From positions 1 to 45,836 of the forward strand of contig JADGQO010000106.1 of assembly GCA_017881725.1 (NCBI GenBank): a stretch of 45,836 nt of DNA, given 5' to 3'. This document shows positions 25,119 to 33,286 of the stretch, in pieces (position 1 is the first letter of the stretch; the number at the start of each line of letters is the position of its first letter). The stretch is from Fibrobacteria bacterium. GTDB taxonomy: Bacteria; Fibrobacterota; Fibrobacteria; UBA11236. The notes beneath the pieces were generated by a model, which was given only the letters and a program-made list of their open reading frames with translations, had not been told where the DNA came from and made no database searches. Position numbers and translations under genes: made by a program.

Positions 25119-25152
25119 CGCCTCAAATGAAGGCGTGCCTCAAATGAAGGCG
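25119..25152. repeat. two direct repeats, each a small hairpin
   Basis: The 16-base unit GCCTCAAATGAAGGCG occurs twice with a 17-base period (25120-25135 and 25137-25152). Each copy can fold as CGCCT/AGGCG or GCCT/AGGC around the loop CAAATGA. The pair lies just after the stop of the small acidic protein. Confidence 0.6.
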
Positions 25153-25164
25153 CCTCAACGCCTG

Positions 25165-25194
25165 CGCCCCATTCTGTGGTAACAGAATGGGGCG
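25165..25194. terminator. long perfect hairpin without T-tract
   Basis: A 13-base perfect stem (CGCCCCATTCTGT paired with ACAGAATGGGGCG) closes a GGTA loop. It follows the small acidic gene and the two direct repeats. No run of T follows on either strand, so it may be a Rho-independent stop of low efficiency, an RNA-stability element or a binding site. The remaining bases to 25362 show only the ribosome site of the next gene. Confidence 0.5.
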
Positions 25195-25362
25195 GCAGAA
25201 TGCCACCGCAAGTGCGGCTATTCCCTCAATTCGCGCTGAATCGGCCACTTTAGGGTGCCCCGAGCCGAATTATTACATTTTCCCACGGATAAGTCCCCGG
25301 CCTGACGATTTTGACGCCCGGCGCGTCCTGAATCAGGCGACACATCTCGGGAAGGAATTCAA

Positions 25363-25668
25363 ATGACCGACAGTTTCCTGGAGAAGTTGAAAAAATCCGT
25401 CTTGGCCGGAGCCCATACTTCCGCCACGAAAATCGAGGAGGCCGCCCGCACGGGCAAATTGCACCTGGATTTGATGGCCGAGCGCCGGAAATTGGCCCGC
25501 GAGTTCACGGAAATGGGCAAGGAGGCGTACACGGCCCTGAGCGAAGGCTCCACCGAGCAACTTCCCGTCCGGCCCGGCGTGGCCGAAATGCAACGCAATA
25601 TCGAGAAACTCCATAAATCCATCGTGGATTTGGAAACCAAGCTCAGCCAGGCCCGCAAGCCCAAATAG
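25363..25668 (+). CDS. small coiled-coil protein of unknown function
   Basis: This 101-residue protein starts at the ATG at 25363, with GGGAAGGAA well placed upstream. It has no signal peptide or membrane span. Sequence such as KLHLDLMAERRKLAREFTEM and MQRNIEKLHKSIVDLETKLS shows heptad-like spacing, so two helices forming a coiled coil are likely. The M23 peptidase gene begins 27 bases after the stop, suggesting one transcript and a possible envelope or scaffold role. That role is inferred only from position. Confidence 0.7.
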   Translation: MTDSFLEKLKKSVLAGAHTSATKIEEAARTGKLHLDLMAERRKLAREFTEMGKEAYTALSEGSTEQLPVRPGVAEMQRNIEKLHKSIVDLETKLSQARKPK

Positions 25669-25695
25669 GGCTTCCCTCCGGAGGCGGCACGCGCC

Positions 25696-26676
25696 ATGGA
25701 CGACAAATTCCGGGTTAGTTTTTATCCCAAGGATACGACGCGCGTCAAGGTGGTGGCCTTTCCGCGCAAGGTCGCTATCATCCTTTCCTGCATCATATTG
25801 CCGCTCGCCTTGATGGGCGTTTGGCTGGTTTTCGCCGGAACTTTGCATGAACCGCGCGAAGAAAAAATTATCCGCCGGCACCTGTCCGAGGAGAACCGGG
25901 CCCTGCGTTCCCGGGTCGGGCAACTGGATGAGGATTTGAAAGGGCTGCGTGGGGACCTGACCCACCTGGAGGATCAAAAGGTGAATGCCTTGATGATTTC
26001 CGGTGTGGAATACATGGATGGGGAAAAGCGGAGTAAAACCAGCAGCCTCTTTTCGTTCTTCCACGGGCGCAACCGCTCCAGTATCGACGTGGGCGAGTCG
26101 CTCCGGCGCGCCAAGATCATTTCCGCCTATTTCGATACCACCCTGCGGCTGCTTCACGATCAAGGCCAATTGGTGGAAAGTCTGCCGACCAGCTATCCGG
26201 TTTCGGCCGAAGCCATCATCACGCGCGAATTCGGCTACAGCCCGGATCCGTTCACGGGCCGCAAGGCCCTGCATGCCGGAGTGGATTTTTCCCTGCGGGC
26301 GGGAGCGCCGGTGTTCGCCAGCGGCGGCGGCACGGTGGAGATGGCGGATAAGGACTTGCTCTGGGGCAATTGCGTCAAAATCGATCATGGCCGGGGCGTG
26401 GAATCGTTCTATGCGCATTTGCAGGACGTGATGGTGAAGCGGGGCCAGAAGGTGGCGCGCGGCGAGGCCATCGGCACCATGGGCATGTCCGGTGTAGCTT
26501 CGGGCGTGCATTTGCATTATGAGTTGACCGTTCACAACGCCAAGGCGGATCCGATGAATTATTTCCTGCCGGAACTGGTGCTGGGGCATGGCCCTTCCGC
26601 CCTGGCTCCGGCCCGGGGGCCGCAGATGGGTTCCTTGCCCGAGGTTCGTTTGGCGGAACCCGAGAGCGGAACATGA
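25696..26676 (+). CDS. M23 (LytM-type) metallopeptidase, membrane-anchored
   Basis: This is a peptidoglycan endopeptidase-like protein of 326 residues. One membrane span (about 26-48) is followed by a coiled coil (RRHLSEENRALRSRVGQLDE onward, 60-97). The M23 domain (about 175-290) keeps the zinc and catalytic residues: His193 and Asp197 (HAGVDFS), His241 (FYAHL) and the HxH pair His272/His274 (GVHLHYEL). The anchor, coiled coil and LytM order matches cell-division or cell-shape hydrolases and their activators; here the active-site set is complete, so enzyme activity is expected. The last 35 residues are Pro/Gly-rich. The stop overlaps the next start (ATGA). Confidence 0.9.
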   Translation: MDDKFRVSFYPKDTTRVKVVAFPRKVAIILSCIILPLALMGVWLVFAGTLHEPREEKIIRRHLSEENRALRSRVGQLDEDLKGLRGDLTHLEDQKVNALMISGVEYMDGEKRSKTSSLFSFFHGRNRSSIDVGESLRRAKIISAYFDTTLRLLHDQGQLVESLPTSYPVSAEAIITREFGYSPDPFTGRKALHAGVDFSLRAGAPVFASGGGTVEMADKDLLWGNCVKIDHGRGVESFYAHLQDVMVKRGQKVARGEAIGTMGMSGVASGVHLHYELTVHNAKADPMNYFLPELVLGHGPSALAPARGPQMGSLPEVRLAEPESGT

Positions 26677-27842
26677 TCGCGACTCGGCCGCCCATCGATA
26701 GGGATTTGATCGCCGAATGCGTCGACCTCCGACGTCGGCTGCATAAGCATCCGGAGCTGTCCGGGCAGGAATTCCGGACGCGCGACCTGGTGGTTTCCGA
26801 ACTCAAGGCCGCCGGGCTGGAGACGCAAATCTTTGCCGACTCCACGGCCGTCATCGGATTGTGGCCCGGACGGGATCGTACCCGCAGCGTGGCGTTGCGC
26901 GCGGACATGGACGCGCTTCCCATCCAGGAAACCTCCGGGTTACCCTGGGCCTCGGCTTCGGGCGTCATGCACGCCTGCGGCCATGACGGGCATACCACGA
27001 TTTTGTTGGGCTTGGCCAAGCACCTGGGCCGCGCGGGACGCGCTTACGCCGCCGACGTGAAGCTTTTATTCCAGCCCGCCGAGGAAGCCGGCAACGGCGC
27101 GCGAAAAATGATCTTGGACGGGGCGCTGGCCGCGCCGGCGGTCGAAGCGGTGTTCGGCCTGCATGGCTGGCCGGACCTGCCGCTGGGAATCATCGGCGTG
27201 CACTCGGGCGCGGTGATGGCCTCGGTGGACAATTTTGAAATCACGGTGACGGGCCGGGGCGGCCATGGCGCGCAGCCCCAGCACACTTTGGATCCCATCG
27301 TGGCTGCGGCCCAACTCGTGACGGCGGCCCAGACCTTGGTGTCGCGCTCGTCCGATCCCCTGGAAGCGGCGGTCCTGACCTTCGGGCATATTCAGGGCGG
27401 CCGTACCTTTAACGTGATTCCGGAGGATTGCCTTTTGCGCGGGACCCTGCGCACGCATAATGAAAGCCTGCGCGGGCGCCTGAAGGGACAGTTGGAAGCC
27501 CTGGCCGGCGGGCTTTGCCACGGACTGGGGCTCAAGGTTTCGATTGTCTGGGTGGAAGGCTGCCCGGCCACGGTGAACCATCCCGGCATGGCGGCCCTGG
27601 CCCGCAAGGCGGCGGTCCGGACGTTGGGCGAGACGCATGTTGTGGAACCCAAGCCCAGCATGGCCGGCGAGGATTTCCCCTTTTTCCTGGAAAAGGTTCC
27701 CGGTGCTTATCTCTGGTTGGGCCTCGGTCAGGCGCGCGGGCCCTTGCACAATCCCCGCTTCGACTTCAACGACGACGCCATGGCGGCGGGCATCGCCTTG
27801 TTCCTCTCCATCCTCGAAGAAGCGTTGGGCGACCAGAAGTAA
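26673..27842 (+). CDS. M20 family amidohydrolase (hippurate hydrolase/IAA-amino-acid hydrolase type)
   Basis: This is a cytoplasmic zinc-dependent amidohydrolase of 389 residues, the family's normal length. The N-terminal helix carries LRRRLHKHPELSGQE. Metal-binding motifs follow: ALRADMDALPIQE (about 75-87), MHACGHDGHTTILLG (99-113, with Cys102 and His104) and LFQPAEEAGNGARKMI. The dimerisation domain is marked by GRGGHGAQPQHTLDPI. The C-terminal motif is MAGEDFPFFLEKVPGAYLWLG. Such enzymes hydrolyse N-acyl amino acids; the substrate here is unknown. Its start overlaps the M23 stop. Whether it recycles peptidoglycan-derived amides is a guess from that coupling. Confidence 0.92.
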   Translation: MIATRPPIDRDLIAECVDLRRRLHKHPELSGQEFRTRDLVVSELKAAGLETQIFADSTAVIGLWPGRDRTRSVALRADMDALPIQETSGLPWASASGVMHACGHDGHTTILLGLAKHLGRAGRAYAADVKLLFQPAEEAGNGARKMILDGALAAPAVEAVFGLHGWPDLPLGIIGVHSGAVMASVDNFEITVTGRGGHGAQPQHTLDPIVAAAQLVTAAQTLVSRSSDPLEAAVLTFGHIQGGRTFNVIPEDCLLRGTLRTHNESLRGRLKGQLEALAGGLCHGLGLKVSIVWVEGCPATVNHPGMAALARKAAVRTLGETHVVEPKPSMAGEDFPFFLEKVPGAYLWLGLGQARGPLHNPRFDFNDDAMAAGIALFLSILEEALGDQK

Positions 27843-27850
27843 CATCGGAG

Positions 27851-29482
27851 TTACGGAAACAGTTCCGGCGTCGCCGCATTACGCAAGGCTTGGCGGCGGT
27901 TCCAATCGGCCAAACGCGCGCGGCTGCGATTCGCCGGCGAAAAAATTTCCGATTCGTTTCTTGCCGCCGCTATTGCATCCGTGCCTCCGGTTGCGGTCTT
28001 GGCGGAATGTTTGGCGGATGGCTTGGCGACCATCTCCAAAGCTTTGGCGACGGCATCGGCCAATTGCTGATCCGAATCGGTCGAGTCCACGATATCCGGA
28101 ACCAACCCATGCTTGTGGTAATCCAATCCGGACGCGCTGGTGAACTTGAGGAAGGTCACGAGGGCCAGGCCTTTGCCCGGCGTGGCCCTTACCGTTTGAC
28201 CGATGCCCTTCCCGTAGGTCAGCGTGCCCATCAGCGGCGCCTTCGCGCCCTCGCGTACGGAAACCAGGAAAATCTCCGCCGCGCTGGCGCTGTGGCCGTT
28301 GCCGAGCAGCAAGTATTTACGCGGCGTTCCGGCCGCCGTCTTTTCGCCCGCCCCGACGGACGTGGCCAAGGTCGTGACTTGGTTCACTATCGGCGCGCGG
28401 GTATTGTCGTCGTAATGTCTTTGCAATTCCCGGATGATGACGGACCCGGAAGGCAGAATCTCGTCGCACATGCCCAAGGCCATGTCCAGCGAGCCACCGG
28501 GATTATCCCGGAAATCCAGGATGGTTACCGGGAATTTTTTGGTCTCCAACAGAGCGGACCGGAATTCCGTCAACGTGGATTGGTTCGGCAAGGTGCTGGG
28601 CGTGAACCCCGTAACGGCGATGTAACCCACCCCCAGGAGCGAATCGGTCAGGACGGTGGGAAAAGCCACCGGCGCCAAAATGACCCGGACCGTGGAAACG
28701 CCTTGGCTTCCGTACACGGTAAGGCGCAGAACCTTGCCGGAATCCCCCGCGCTGAAGCGCAGGAATCGTTCCACGGCGGAATCCCCCGTGACCGCGCTGT
28801 CATTGACCGACAACAAGCCCATGCCGGTTTTCAGTCCGCCCTTTTCCGCCGGCGATCCGGCGACGACGCCCTTGATCAGCGTCGTGTCGCCCGTTGTGTT
28901 TAATTTCAACATCACGCCTAAGGCTCCGGCTTTGGTCGAGGTGGAGATTTGCGATTCGATGCCCGGGGCCGCCGCGCTGTCGAAGTAACGGGTAAACGGA
29001 TCCTGCTTATGAACGAGCGTGTACATGCTCTGGGTCGCGTCCGCCAGGCCCGTCGTGTCCGGCAAATCGGCTATAAACAGAAAGTTGGCCCGTAGGAGGA
29101 AATAATTCCATTTGAATTCCAAATCCCCGTTCCACGATCCGAAGCGTTGCCGGTTCACCTGGTAACCGATGATTTTGCCGCTTTCATGATCCTTCACGTT
29201 TACGGGTGGATAGGTCTCGACGGGACCGCGTTCCCCTGTGCCCAGGGTATTGTCGAGCAAGGGTTGATACAGGGAGACGCTGCTGTCCGCCTTCGCCGAA
29301 GAGGAAACGACAAGGTCCAAGGCCTGAGTTTGAATATTGCTCGAGGCGGGAGCGGGGTATTGTGAGTCCAAAATACAGCCGAATAACGCCAACAGACTGA
29401 TCGCAACCAGGAACACCGCCAGGAACGGATACATGGTCCGGAAACGCGGAATGCCGCTCAGAGGGCGTTTAGCTTTGGGCAT
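27851..29482 (-). CDS. S41 family PDZ protease (C-terminal processing peptidase), lipoprotein
   Basis: This is an exported serine protease of 543 residues. The signal segment ends in a lipobox (LLALFGC, Cys36), so it is probably outer-membrane or periplasm anchored. A PDZ domain (about 180-270, GVVAGSPAEKGGLKTGMGLL) precedes the S41 domain. Visible S41 motifs are FRDNPGGSLDMALGMCDE, the catalytic Ser in GHSASAAEIF, and Lys in LTYGKGIGQTV. The last 60 residues are Ala/Lys-rich and unlike the family. The ATG at 29482 was chosen; a TTG at 29491 is also in frame. A TATAAT lies at 29496-29491, and a strong GGGGAGG at 29512-29506 serves an out-of-frame ATG (see the short leader frame). It converges on the M20 gene with 8 bases between. 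Confidence 0.88.
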   Translation of the reverse strand: MPKAKRPLSGIPRFRTMYPFLAVFLVAISLLALFGCILDSQYPAPASSNIQTQALDLVVSSSAKADSSVSLYQPLLDNTLGTGERGPVETYPPVNVKDHESGKIIGYQVNRQRFGSWNGDLEFKWNYFLLRANFLFIADLPDTTGLADATQSMYTLVHKQDPFTRYFDSAAAPGIESQISTSTKAGALGVMLKLNTTGDTTLIKGVVAGSPAEKGGLKTGMGLLSVNDSAVTGDSAVERFLRFSAGDSGKVLRLTVYGSQGVSTVRVILAPVAFPTVLTDSLLGVGYIAVTGFTPSTLPNQSTLTEFRSALLETKKFPVTILDFRDNPGGSLDMALGMCDEILPSGSVIIRELQRHYDDNTRAPIVNQVTTLATSVGAGEKTAAGTPRKYLLLGNGHSASAAEIFLVSVREGAKAPLMGTLTYGKGIGQTVRATPGKGLALVTFLKFTSASGLDYHKHGLVPDIVDSTDSDQQLADAVAKALEMVAKPSAKHSAKTATGGTDAIAAARNESEIFSPANRSRARLADWNRRQALRNAATPELFP

Positions 29483-29501
29483 GGAATTCAATTATAGACA
29501 T
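29469..29501 (-). other. short leader frame overlapping the S41 start
   Basis: GGGGAGG (29512-29506) sits 4 bases before an ATG at 29501 that opens a 10-codon frame (MSIIEFHAQS) ending in TAA at 29469, past the S41 ATG at 29482. This is the strongest ribosome site in the area, yet it points to the wrong frame for the protease. It may be a translational leader, or the mark of a small indel at the gene's start. Confidence 0.3.
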
Positions 29502-29864
29502 GGATCCTCCCCAAAGGTTAATATCCTCTGGCGAAGAGTTCGGGTAAAATCCGGACTACCCGGGCCAGGCTCTATTTTAGGACGTGACCGAAAAATGTTC
29601 CTGGTCGAAAAGTCGGGAAGGAGGCCGGAATTCCGGTGGCAGGGTGAGGACATTTTTCCTGAAAGGATATCAGAGCGGCCGAAAACCTCAAACTTCTAAA
29701 CCCTCAGTATAAAAATAATATTGGCGAATTCAGCCAAAATTCGCCTACAAAAACTAAAATAAAATCAACAACTATCAAATCTGGTTGACAAATCCCTTGA
29801 TTTTGTTAAATTTCCTTGAACAAGGGGACCGTATGCCCTTTTCACATCCCAAGGAAGCGGCCAC
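29502..29864. other. structured, AT-rich non-coding gap
   Basis: No supportable gene lies in these 363 bases. A long-range inverted repeat pairs GAAAAATGTTCC (29590-29601) with GGACATTTTTC (29648-29658) with one bulge, enclosing the perfect palindrome CCGGAATTCCGG (29625-29636). A second hairpin is GGCGAATT/AATTCGCC with a 7-base loop (29723-29745). From 29690 the sequence turns markedly AT-rich. A promoter-like pair TTGACA (29785-29790) and TAAATT (29807-29812, 16-base spacer) points towards the zinc-finger gene. The first part could encode a structured RNA. Confidence 0.45.
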
Positions 29865-30245
29865 ATGCAACTGCCGAAATACAAAAAAAAGAAGCGCATC
29901 AAACTCAAGGTATGCCAGGAGCCTGGCTGCGGCAGGGAGTTTTGGGGCCATCCGATCGCCAAATATTGCGAACTGCATCGCGATATCAAGCAACGGGCCA
30001 AGCATAAAAAAGAATTCGAAAGCGTCGACGTCAAGAACATGGTGTTCAAGCACAATTACACCGAAGTGCTCGACTTGGAATTCTGCTGCTGCCTGGAAGG
30101 CTGCGACAACAAGTACATCGTGAAGGTGTTCCCCAAGCAATTCGTCTATCCACGGTATTGCATGGAGCATCGCAACGATTTCCGGCGGGCGAACTTCATC
30201 CGCATGCAAAAGCGGAAGTCCCGCGCCATGGCCTCGGTGCGTTAA
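29865..30245 (+). CDS. small basic protein with two CCCH-type zinc-finger-like modules
   Basis: This is a 126-residue, strongly basic cytoplasmic protein; AAGGA lies 9 bases upstream of the ATG. Two copies of one cysteine pattern are visible: Cys17-x4-Cys22-x12-Cys35-x2-His38 (CQEPGCGREF and KYCELHRD) and Cys75-x4-Cys80-x18-Cys99-x2-His102 (CCLEGCDNKY and RYCMEHRND). Lys/Arg-rich stretches flank both (KYKKKKRIKLK, RMQKRKSR). This suggests two zinc-binding units from an internal duplication, and nucleic-acid binding. No family is recognised. It has its own promoter-like sequence and a strong terminator, so it is probably a single-gene transcript. Confidence 0.72.
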   Translation: MQLPKYKKKKRIKLKVCQEPGCGREFWGHPIAKYCELHRDIKQRAKHKKEFESVDVKNMVFKHNYTEVLDLEFCCCLEGCDNKYIVKVFPKQFVYPRYCMEHRNDFRRANFIRMQKRKSRAMASVR

Positions 30246-30310
30246 GCGCGCGTCCATCTGAATTTAAAAACGGCGTCGGGATTCTCGACACCGTGGCACT
30301 GCACCATCTT

Positions 30311-30345
30311 CGGCACCGCAAAACCAGCGGTGCCGTTTTTATTTT
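30311..30345 (+). terminator. strong intrinsic terminator of the zinc-finger gene
   Basis: CGGCACCGC and GCGGTGCCG form a perfect 9-base stem around AAAACCA, followed by TTTTTATTTT. The T-tract overlaps the last codons of the convergent CheB-like gene (stop at 30339). The same stem could also act on minus-strand transcripts, but without a T-run. Confidence 0.9.
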
Positions 30346-31400
30346 GGGGCGGATTTGGAAGGCGCGGCCGCGCCCGGCGCCGCGCCGGCCGGCCCACCGT
30401 TGGCCGGGGAAGCCGGATGCGCCGAGAGAATTTTTTGCAGCTTGTCGAAGGTGAACGGCTTGGTCAGAATTCCCATCACCTTGAACCCGTTGACGGCCCG
30501 GAATTTGTCGGGGTCGTCCAGGCCCGTTAGCACCACGATGGGCAAATGGGGATCGATGGTCTTCAGCGCCTCCAGGGTTTTCAACCCGTCCATCTCCGGC
30601 ATGTTCAAATCCAGAATGAGCAAATCATACCGGCCCTTTTGGATTTTACGTAAGGCGTCCAATCCATCCACCGCGGAATCGGCGTCGATCCCGCGTAGGC
30701 GCAGCATCTCGACAATCACGGTGCGGATTTTTTCCTCGTCGTCGGCGACCAGATAGCGAATAGGACCCGGCGAGGTTCCCATGTGACCCTCGCCGTTGGT
30801 GAAGCGCAAATGCTCAAGCAGGTTTTTCAAAGGGTACAGCTCACCCATCAGCCCGCGCCCCCGCAATTGATCGATCCAATCGAAAACGGGCGTGTGGCTT
30901 TCCAACGTGCCCACGATGGGCGCGCCTGCGGCCTTGAGTTTCTCCAAGCCTTGCAGGCCGTCCTCGTCGGTGAACATGCCCGAGAGCACCACTACGGCGC
31001 ATTGGTTCCGCGAGGCGGCGGCGGAGGTGAAAAGCAAATCCAGACTTAAGCGCGCGGAAGCGGGCAGCTCGGCCGAAACCAGCTTGTTGCCGACCAAAGA
31101 ATAGTTGCGCTCATTGGGCAGGAAATGGACCGCACCCGGCTGCAACTCCAGGGAATGGCCGGCCACCACGGTTTTGCGGTTCAGTTCCTCCCGCAAGCAT
31201 TCTACCAGCACGTCCAGGAGTCCAGCCCCGGCGCTGCGTTGCACCACCACGTAGGCGATATCCTCCTTCACGTGCCCGCTGAGCAGGGGAGACAGCATCC
31301 GCGGCCCGCCGATGGAGGACAGGATGAAACAAATTTTCAATTGGTGATCGTTCGCGAGATTTGTTGATCCAGGAATGGGTCCGGGAACGGGGACGTTCAT
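30339..31400 (-). CDS. CheB-like (catalytically degraded) domain fused to a C-terminal receiver domain
   Basis: This is a 353-residue signalling protein with the domain order reversed relative to CheB. Residues 22-200 resemble the CheB methylesterase fold: the nucleophile-loop match SSIGGPRML with Ser29, [28 protein letters not shown], the [20 protein letters not shown] stretch with Asp145/147, and a late [13 protein letters not shown] helix. The catalytic His of CheB (in QHM) is Arg55 here. The triad is therefore incomplete and methylesterase activity is unlikely. Residues 214-325 are a full receiver domain: Asp220/221, phospho-acceptor Asp264 ([12 protein letters not shown]), Thr292 and Lys314. 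The C-terminus is Ala/Pro-rich. The ATG overlaps the fumarase stop (ATGA). No chemoreceptor or CheR gene is in the window. Confidence 0.8.
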   Translation of the reverse strand: MNVPVPGPIPGSTNLANDHQLKICFILSSIGGPRMLSPLLSGHVKEDIAYVVVQRSAGAGLLDVLVECLREELNRKTVVAGHSLELQPGAVHFLPNERNYSLVGNKLVSAELPASARLSLDLLFTSAAASRNQCAVVVLSGMFTDEDGLQGLEKLKAAGAPIVGTLESHTPVFDWIDQLRGRGLMGELYPLKNLLEHLRFTNGEGHMGTSPGPIRYLVADDEEKIRTVIVEMLRLRGIDADSAVDGLDALRKIQKGRYDLLILDLNMPEMDGLKTLEALKTIDPHLPIVVLTGLDDPDKFRAVNGFKVMGILTKPFTFDKLQKILSAHPASPANGGPAGAAPGAAAPSKSAPK

Positions 31401-33139
31401 TCGTGCGAACCCATGCCCGCGAAGAAATCATTGCCCTTGTCATCCATGACGATGAAGGCGGGGAAGTCCTTGACCCATATGCGGCGCACCGCTTCCATCC
31501 CGAGTTCGGGAAAATCGACCACCTCGACTTTCAGGATGTTTTCCTGCGCCAGGATGGCCGCCGGCCCGCCGATGGATCCGAGATAGAACCCCTTGTGCTT
31601 TTTGCAGGCATCGAGCACGGTAGCGGAGCGGTTACCCTTGGCCAGCATCACCAGCGATCCGCCCTGGGCCATGAAGCCGTCCACGTAGCCGTCCATGCGG
31701 CCGGCCGTGGTCGGTCCGAAGGAACCCGAGGCCATGCCCTTGGGCGTCTTGGCAGGTCCGGCGTAGTACACGGGGTGGTCGCGGAGATAGTCCGGCATGG
31801 GCTTCCCGGCGTCCAGCATCTGTTGGATGCGCGCATGGGCCACGTCTCGGGCCACGATGAGCGGGCCGTTGAGGCTAAGGCGCGTCTTGATGGGATACTT
31901 GGATAGCTCAGCGCGGACTTCCGCCATAGGCCGGTTGAGGTCGATGGCGATGCTGACGGTCGCAGTAGCGGAAGAGGTATTCGAGGCTGTGGCGGCGCTG
32001 GATGCCGCGGCGGTAGCCGCGTCGACGCCTTGCGCGCCGCCCCTAGGAAAAGCGGCGGCGCCTAAGGATGGGAGGCCCTCCAGGAAGCGCGCTGGGTTTC
32101 GCTCCAGTTCTTCCAAAAAAATCCCCTCATGCGTAATCTTCGCTTTGATATTGCGATCCGCGCTGCAGCTCACGCCGATGCCCACGGGACAAGAGGCCGC
32201 GTGCCGGGGCAAACGGAGCACCCGGACGTCGTGCACGAAATACTTCCCTCCGAATTGCGCGCCGATGCGGCTATCCTGCGCCATCTTCAGGATGCGCGCC
32301 TCCCATTCCGGATCGCGGAAGGCTTGGCCATTGCCGGATGCTTGCGTGGGTAACGCGTCGTAGTAGCCTGCAGAGGCGAGCTTGACGGCCTTGAGCGTCG
32401 CTTCCGCCGAAGTGCCGCCGATGACTACCGCCAGATGATAAGGCGGGCAGGCCGCGGTGCCGAGCGAAAACAATTTTTCCTTCAGGAATTTTTCCAGCGA
32501 CTTTTCATTGAGCAGGGATTTGGTTTCCTGAAACAGGTAGGACTTGTTCGCCGAGCCGCCGCCCTTGGCCATGAAAAGAAAATGATATTCGTTCCCCGGA
32601 GCTGCGTGGATGTCGATTTGCGCCGGTAAGTTGTTGCCGGTATTTTTTTCCTCGAACATGGACAGCGGCGCCATTTGCGAATAGCGCAGGTTCTTCTCGT
32701 TGTAGGTGCGGAAAACGCCCGCCTCCAAGGCGGACTCATCCTGTCCGCCGGTCCAGACGGCCTCACCTTTTTCCCCGATCACGATGGCCGTGCCGGTATC
32801 CTGGCAGGAAGGCAATTCTCCGCGTGCGGCGATGACGGCGTTTTTAAGCAAGGTTTCGGCGACGAAGCGATCGTTGTCGGAGGCTTCGGGATCTTCCAAA
32901 ATGGCGCGCACTTTGGCGAGATGCGCGGGCCTAAGCAAAAAGCTCACGTCGGTGAAAGCTTCCTGCGCGAGCAGGGTCAAACCTTCCGGTTGGACTCGCA
33001 GTACATTGACTCCGCCCAAGCGTTCCAACGCGACGAAATCGCGCGTGAGTAATTTGTAACGGGTCGTATCGGGACCCACGGGAAAGGCCGATGAATGCTG
33101 GTGTTGCGCCATTTGGGAAAATCTAGAAAAGTTGCCCAT
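31397..33139 (-). CDS. fumarate hydratase, class I (iron-sulphur)
   Basis: This enzyme hydrates fumarate to L-malate in the TCA or reductive C4 branch. Its 580 residues are slightly more than Escherichia coli FumA (548). The N-terminal catalytic domain keeps the cluster cysteines: Cys112 in [10 protein letters not shown], Cys231 in [10 protein letters not shown], and Cys317/Cys325 in [16 protein letters not shown]. The C-terminal domain begins after an inserted Ala/Ser/Thr-rich linker (about 362-396) and includes [15 protein letters not shown] and [12 protein letters not shown]. The start is uncertain: TTCCCAAATGG occurs twice, 27 bases apart, giving an ATG at 33139 or 33112. The stop overlaps the start of the CheB-like/receiver gene. 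This is the oxygen-sensitive fumarase type, consistent with low-oxygen growth. Confidence 0.93.
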   Translation of the reverse strand: MGNFSRFSQMAQHQHSSAFPVGPDTTRYKLLTRDFVALERLGGVNVLRVQPEGLTLLAQEAFTDVSFLLRPAHLAKVRAILEDPEASDNDRFVAETLLKNAVIAARGELPSCQDTGTAIVIGEKGEAVWTGGQDESALEAGVFRTYNEKNLRYSQMAPLSMFEEKNTGNNLPAQIDIHAAPGNEYHFLFMAKGGGSANKSYLFQETKSLLNEKSLEKFLKEKLFSLGTAACPPYHLAVVIGGTSAEATLKAVKLASAGYYDALPTQASGNGQAFRDPEWEARILKMAQDSRIGAQFGGKYFVHDVRVLRLPRHAASCPVGIGVSCSADRNIKAKITHEGIFLEELERNPARFLEGLPSLGAAAFPRGGAQGVDAATAAASSAATASNTSSATATVSIAIDLNRPMAEVRAELSKYPIKTRLSLNGPLIVARDVAHARIQQMLDAGKPMPDYLRDHPVYYAGPAKTPKGMASGSFGPTTAGRMDGYVDGFMAQGGSLVMLAKGNRSATVLDACKKHKGFYLGSIGGPAAILAQENILKVEVVDFPELGMEAVRRIWVKDFPAFIVMDDKGNDFFAGMGSHE

Positions 33140-33179
33140 TTGGGAACCTGAATCGGGATTACGGGGTTACATTTCAAAA

Positions 33180-33197
33180 TATAGGACGCGTCCTATA
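33180..33197. promoter_or_regulatory. 18-base perfect palindrome between fumarase and the outer-membrane protein gene
   Basis: TATAGGACGCGTCCTATA is fully self-complementary. It lies in the 147-base divergent spacer, about 40 bases from the fumarase start and 90 from the other gene. The TATA ends could overlap -10 elements on either strand. It looks like a dimeric repressor site; no matching regulator gene is adjacent. Confidence 0.6.
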
Positions 33198-33286
33198 AGC
33201 GAGTCGGTGGTGGGTCATTTCGGCGACCATCGCTCCGTAACGCGTTTTCGTCCGCAAGCTGGAAAAAAGAAATTTTAGGAGTCCTT

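Noticed and set aside
25333..26589. 418-residue minus-strand frame opposite the small coiled-coil and M23 genes
   Set aside because: Both plus-strand genes have clear ribosome sites and the M23 motifs. This frame has neither.
27515..28903. 462-residue plus-strand frame across the M20/S41 junction
   Set aside because: It overlaps two well-supported genes on different strands and contains no recognisable domain.
29337..29699. 120-residue plus-strand frame reaching into the gap after the S41 start
   Set aside because: Half is antisense to the S41 signal peptide and the rest covers the inverted repeats. There is no ribosome site and no family.
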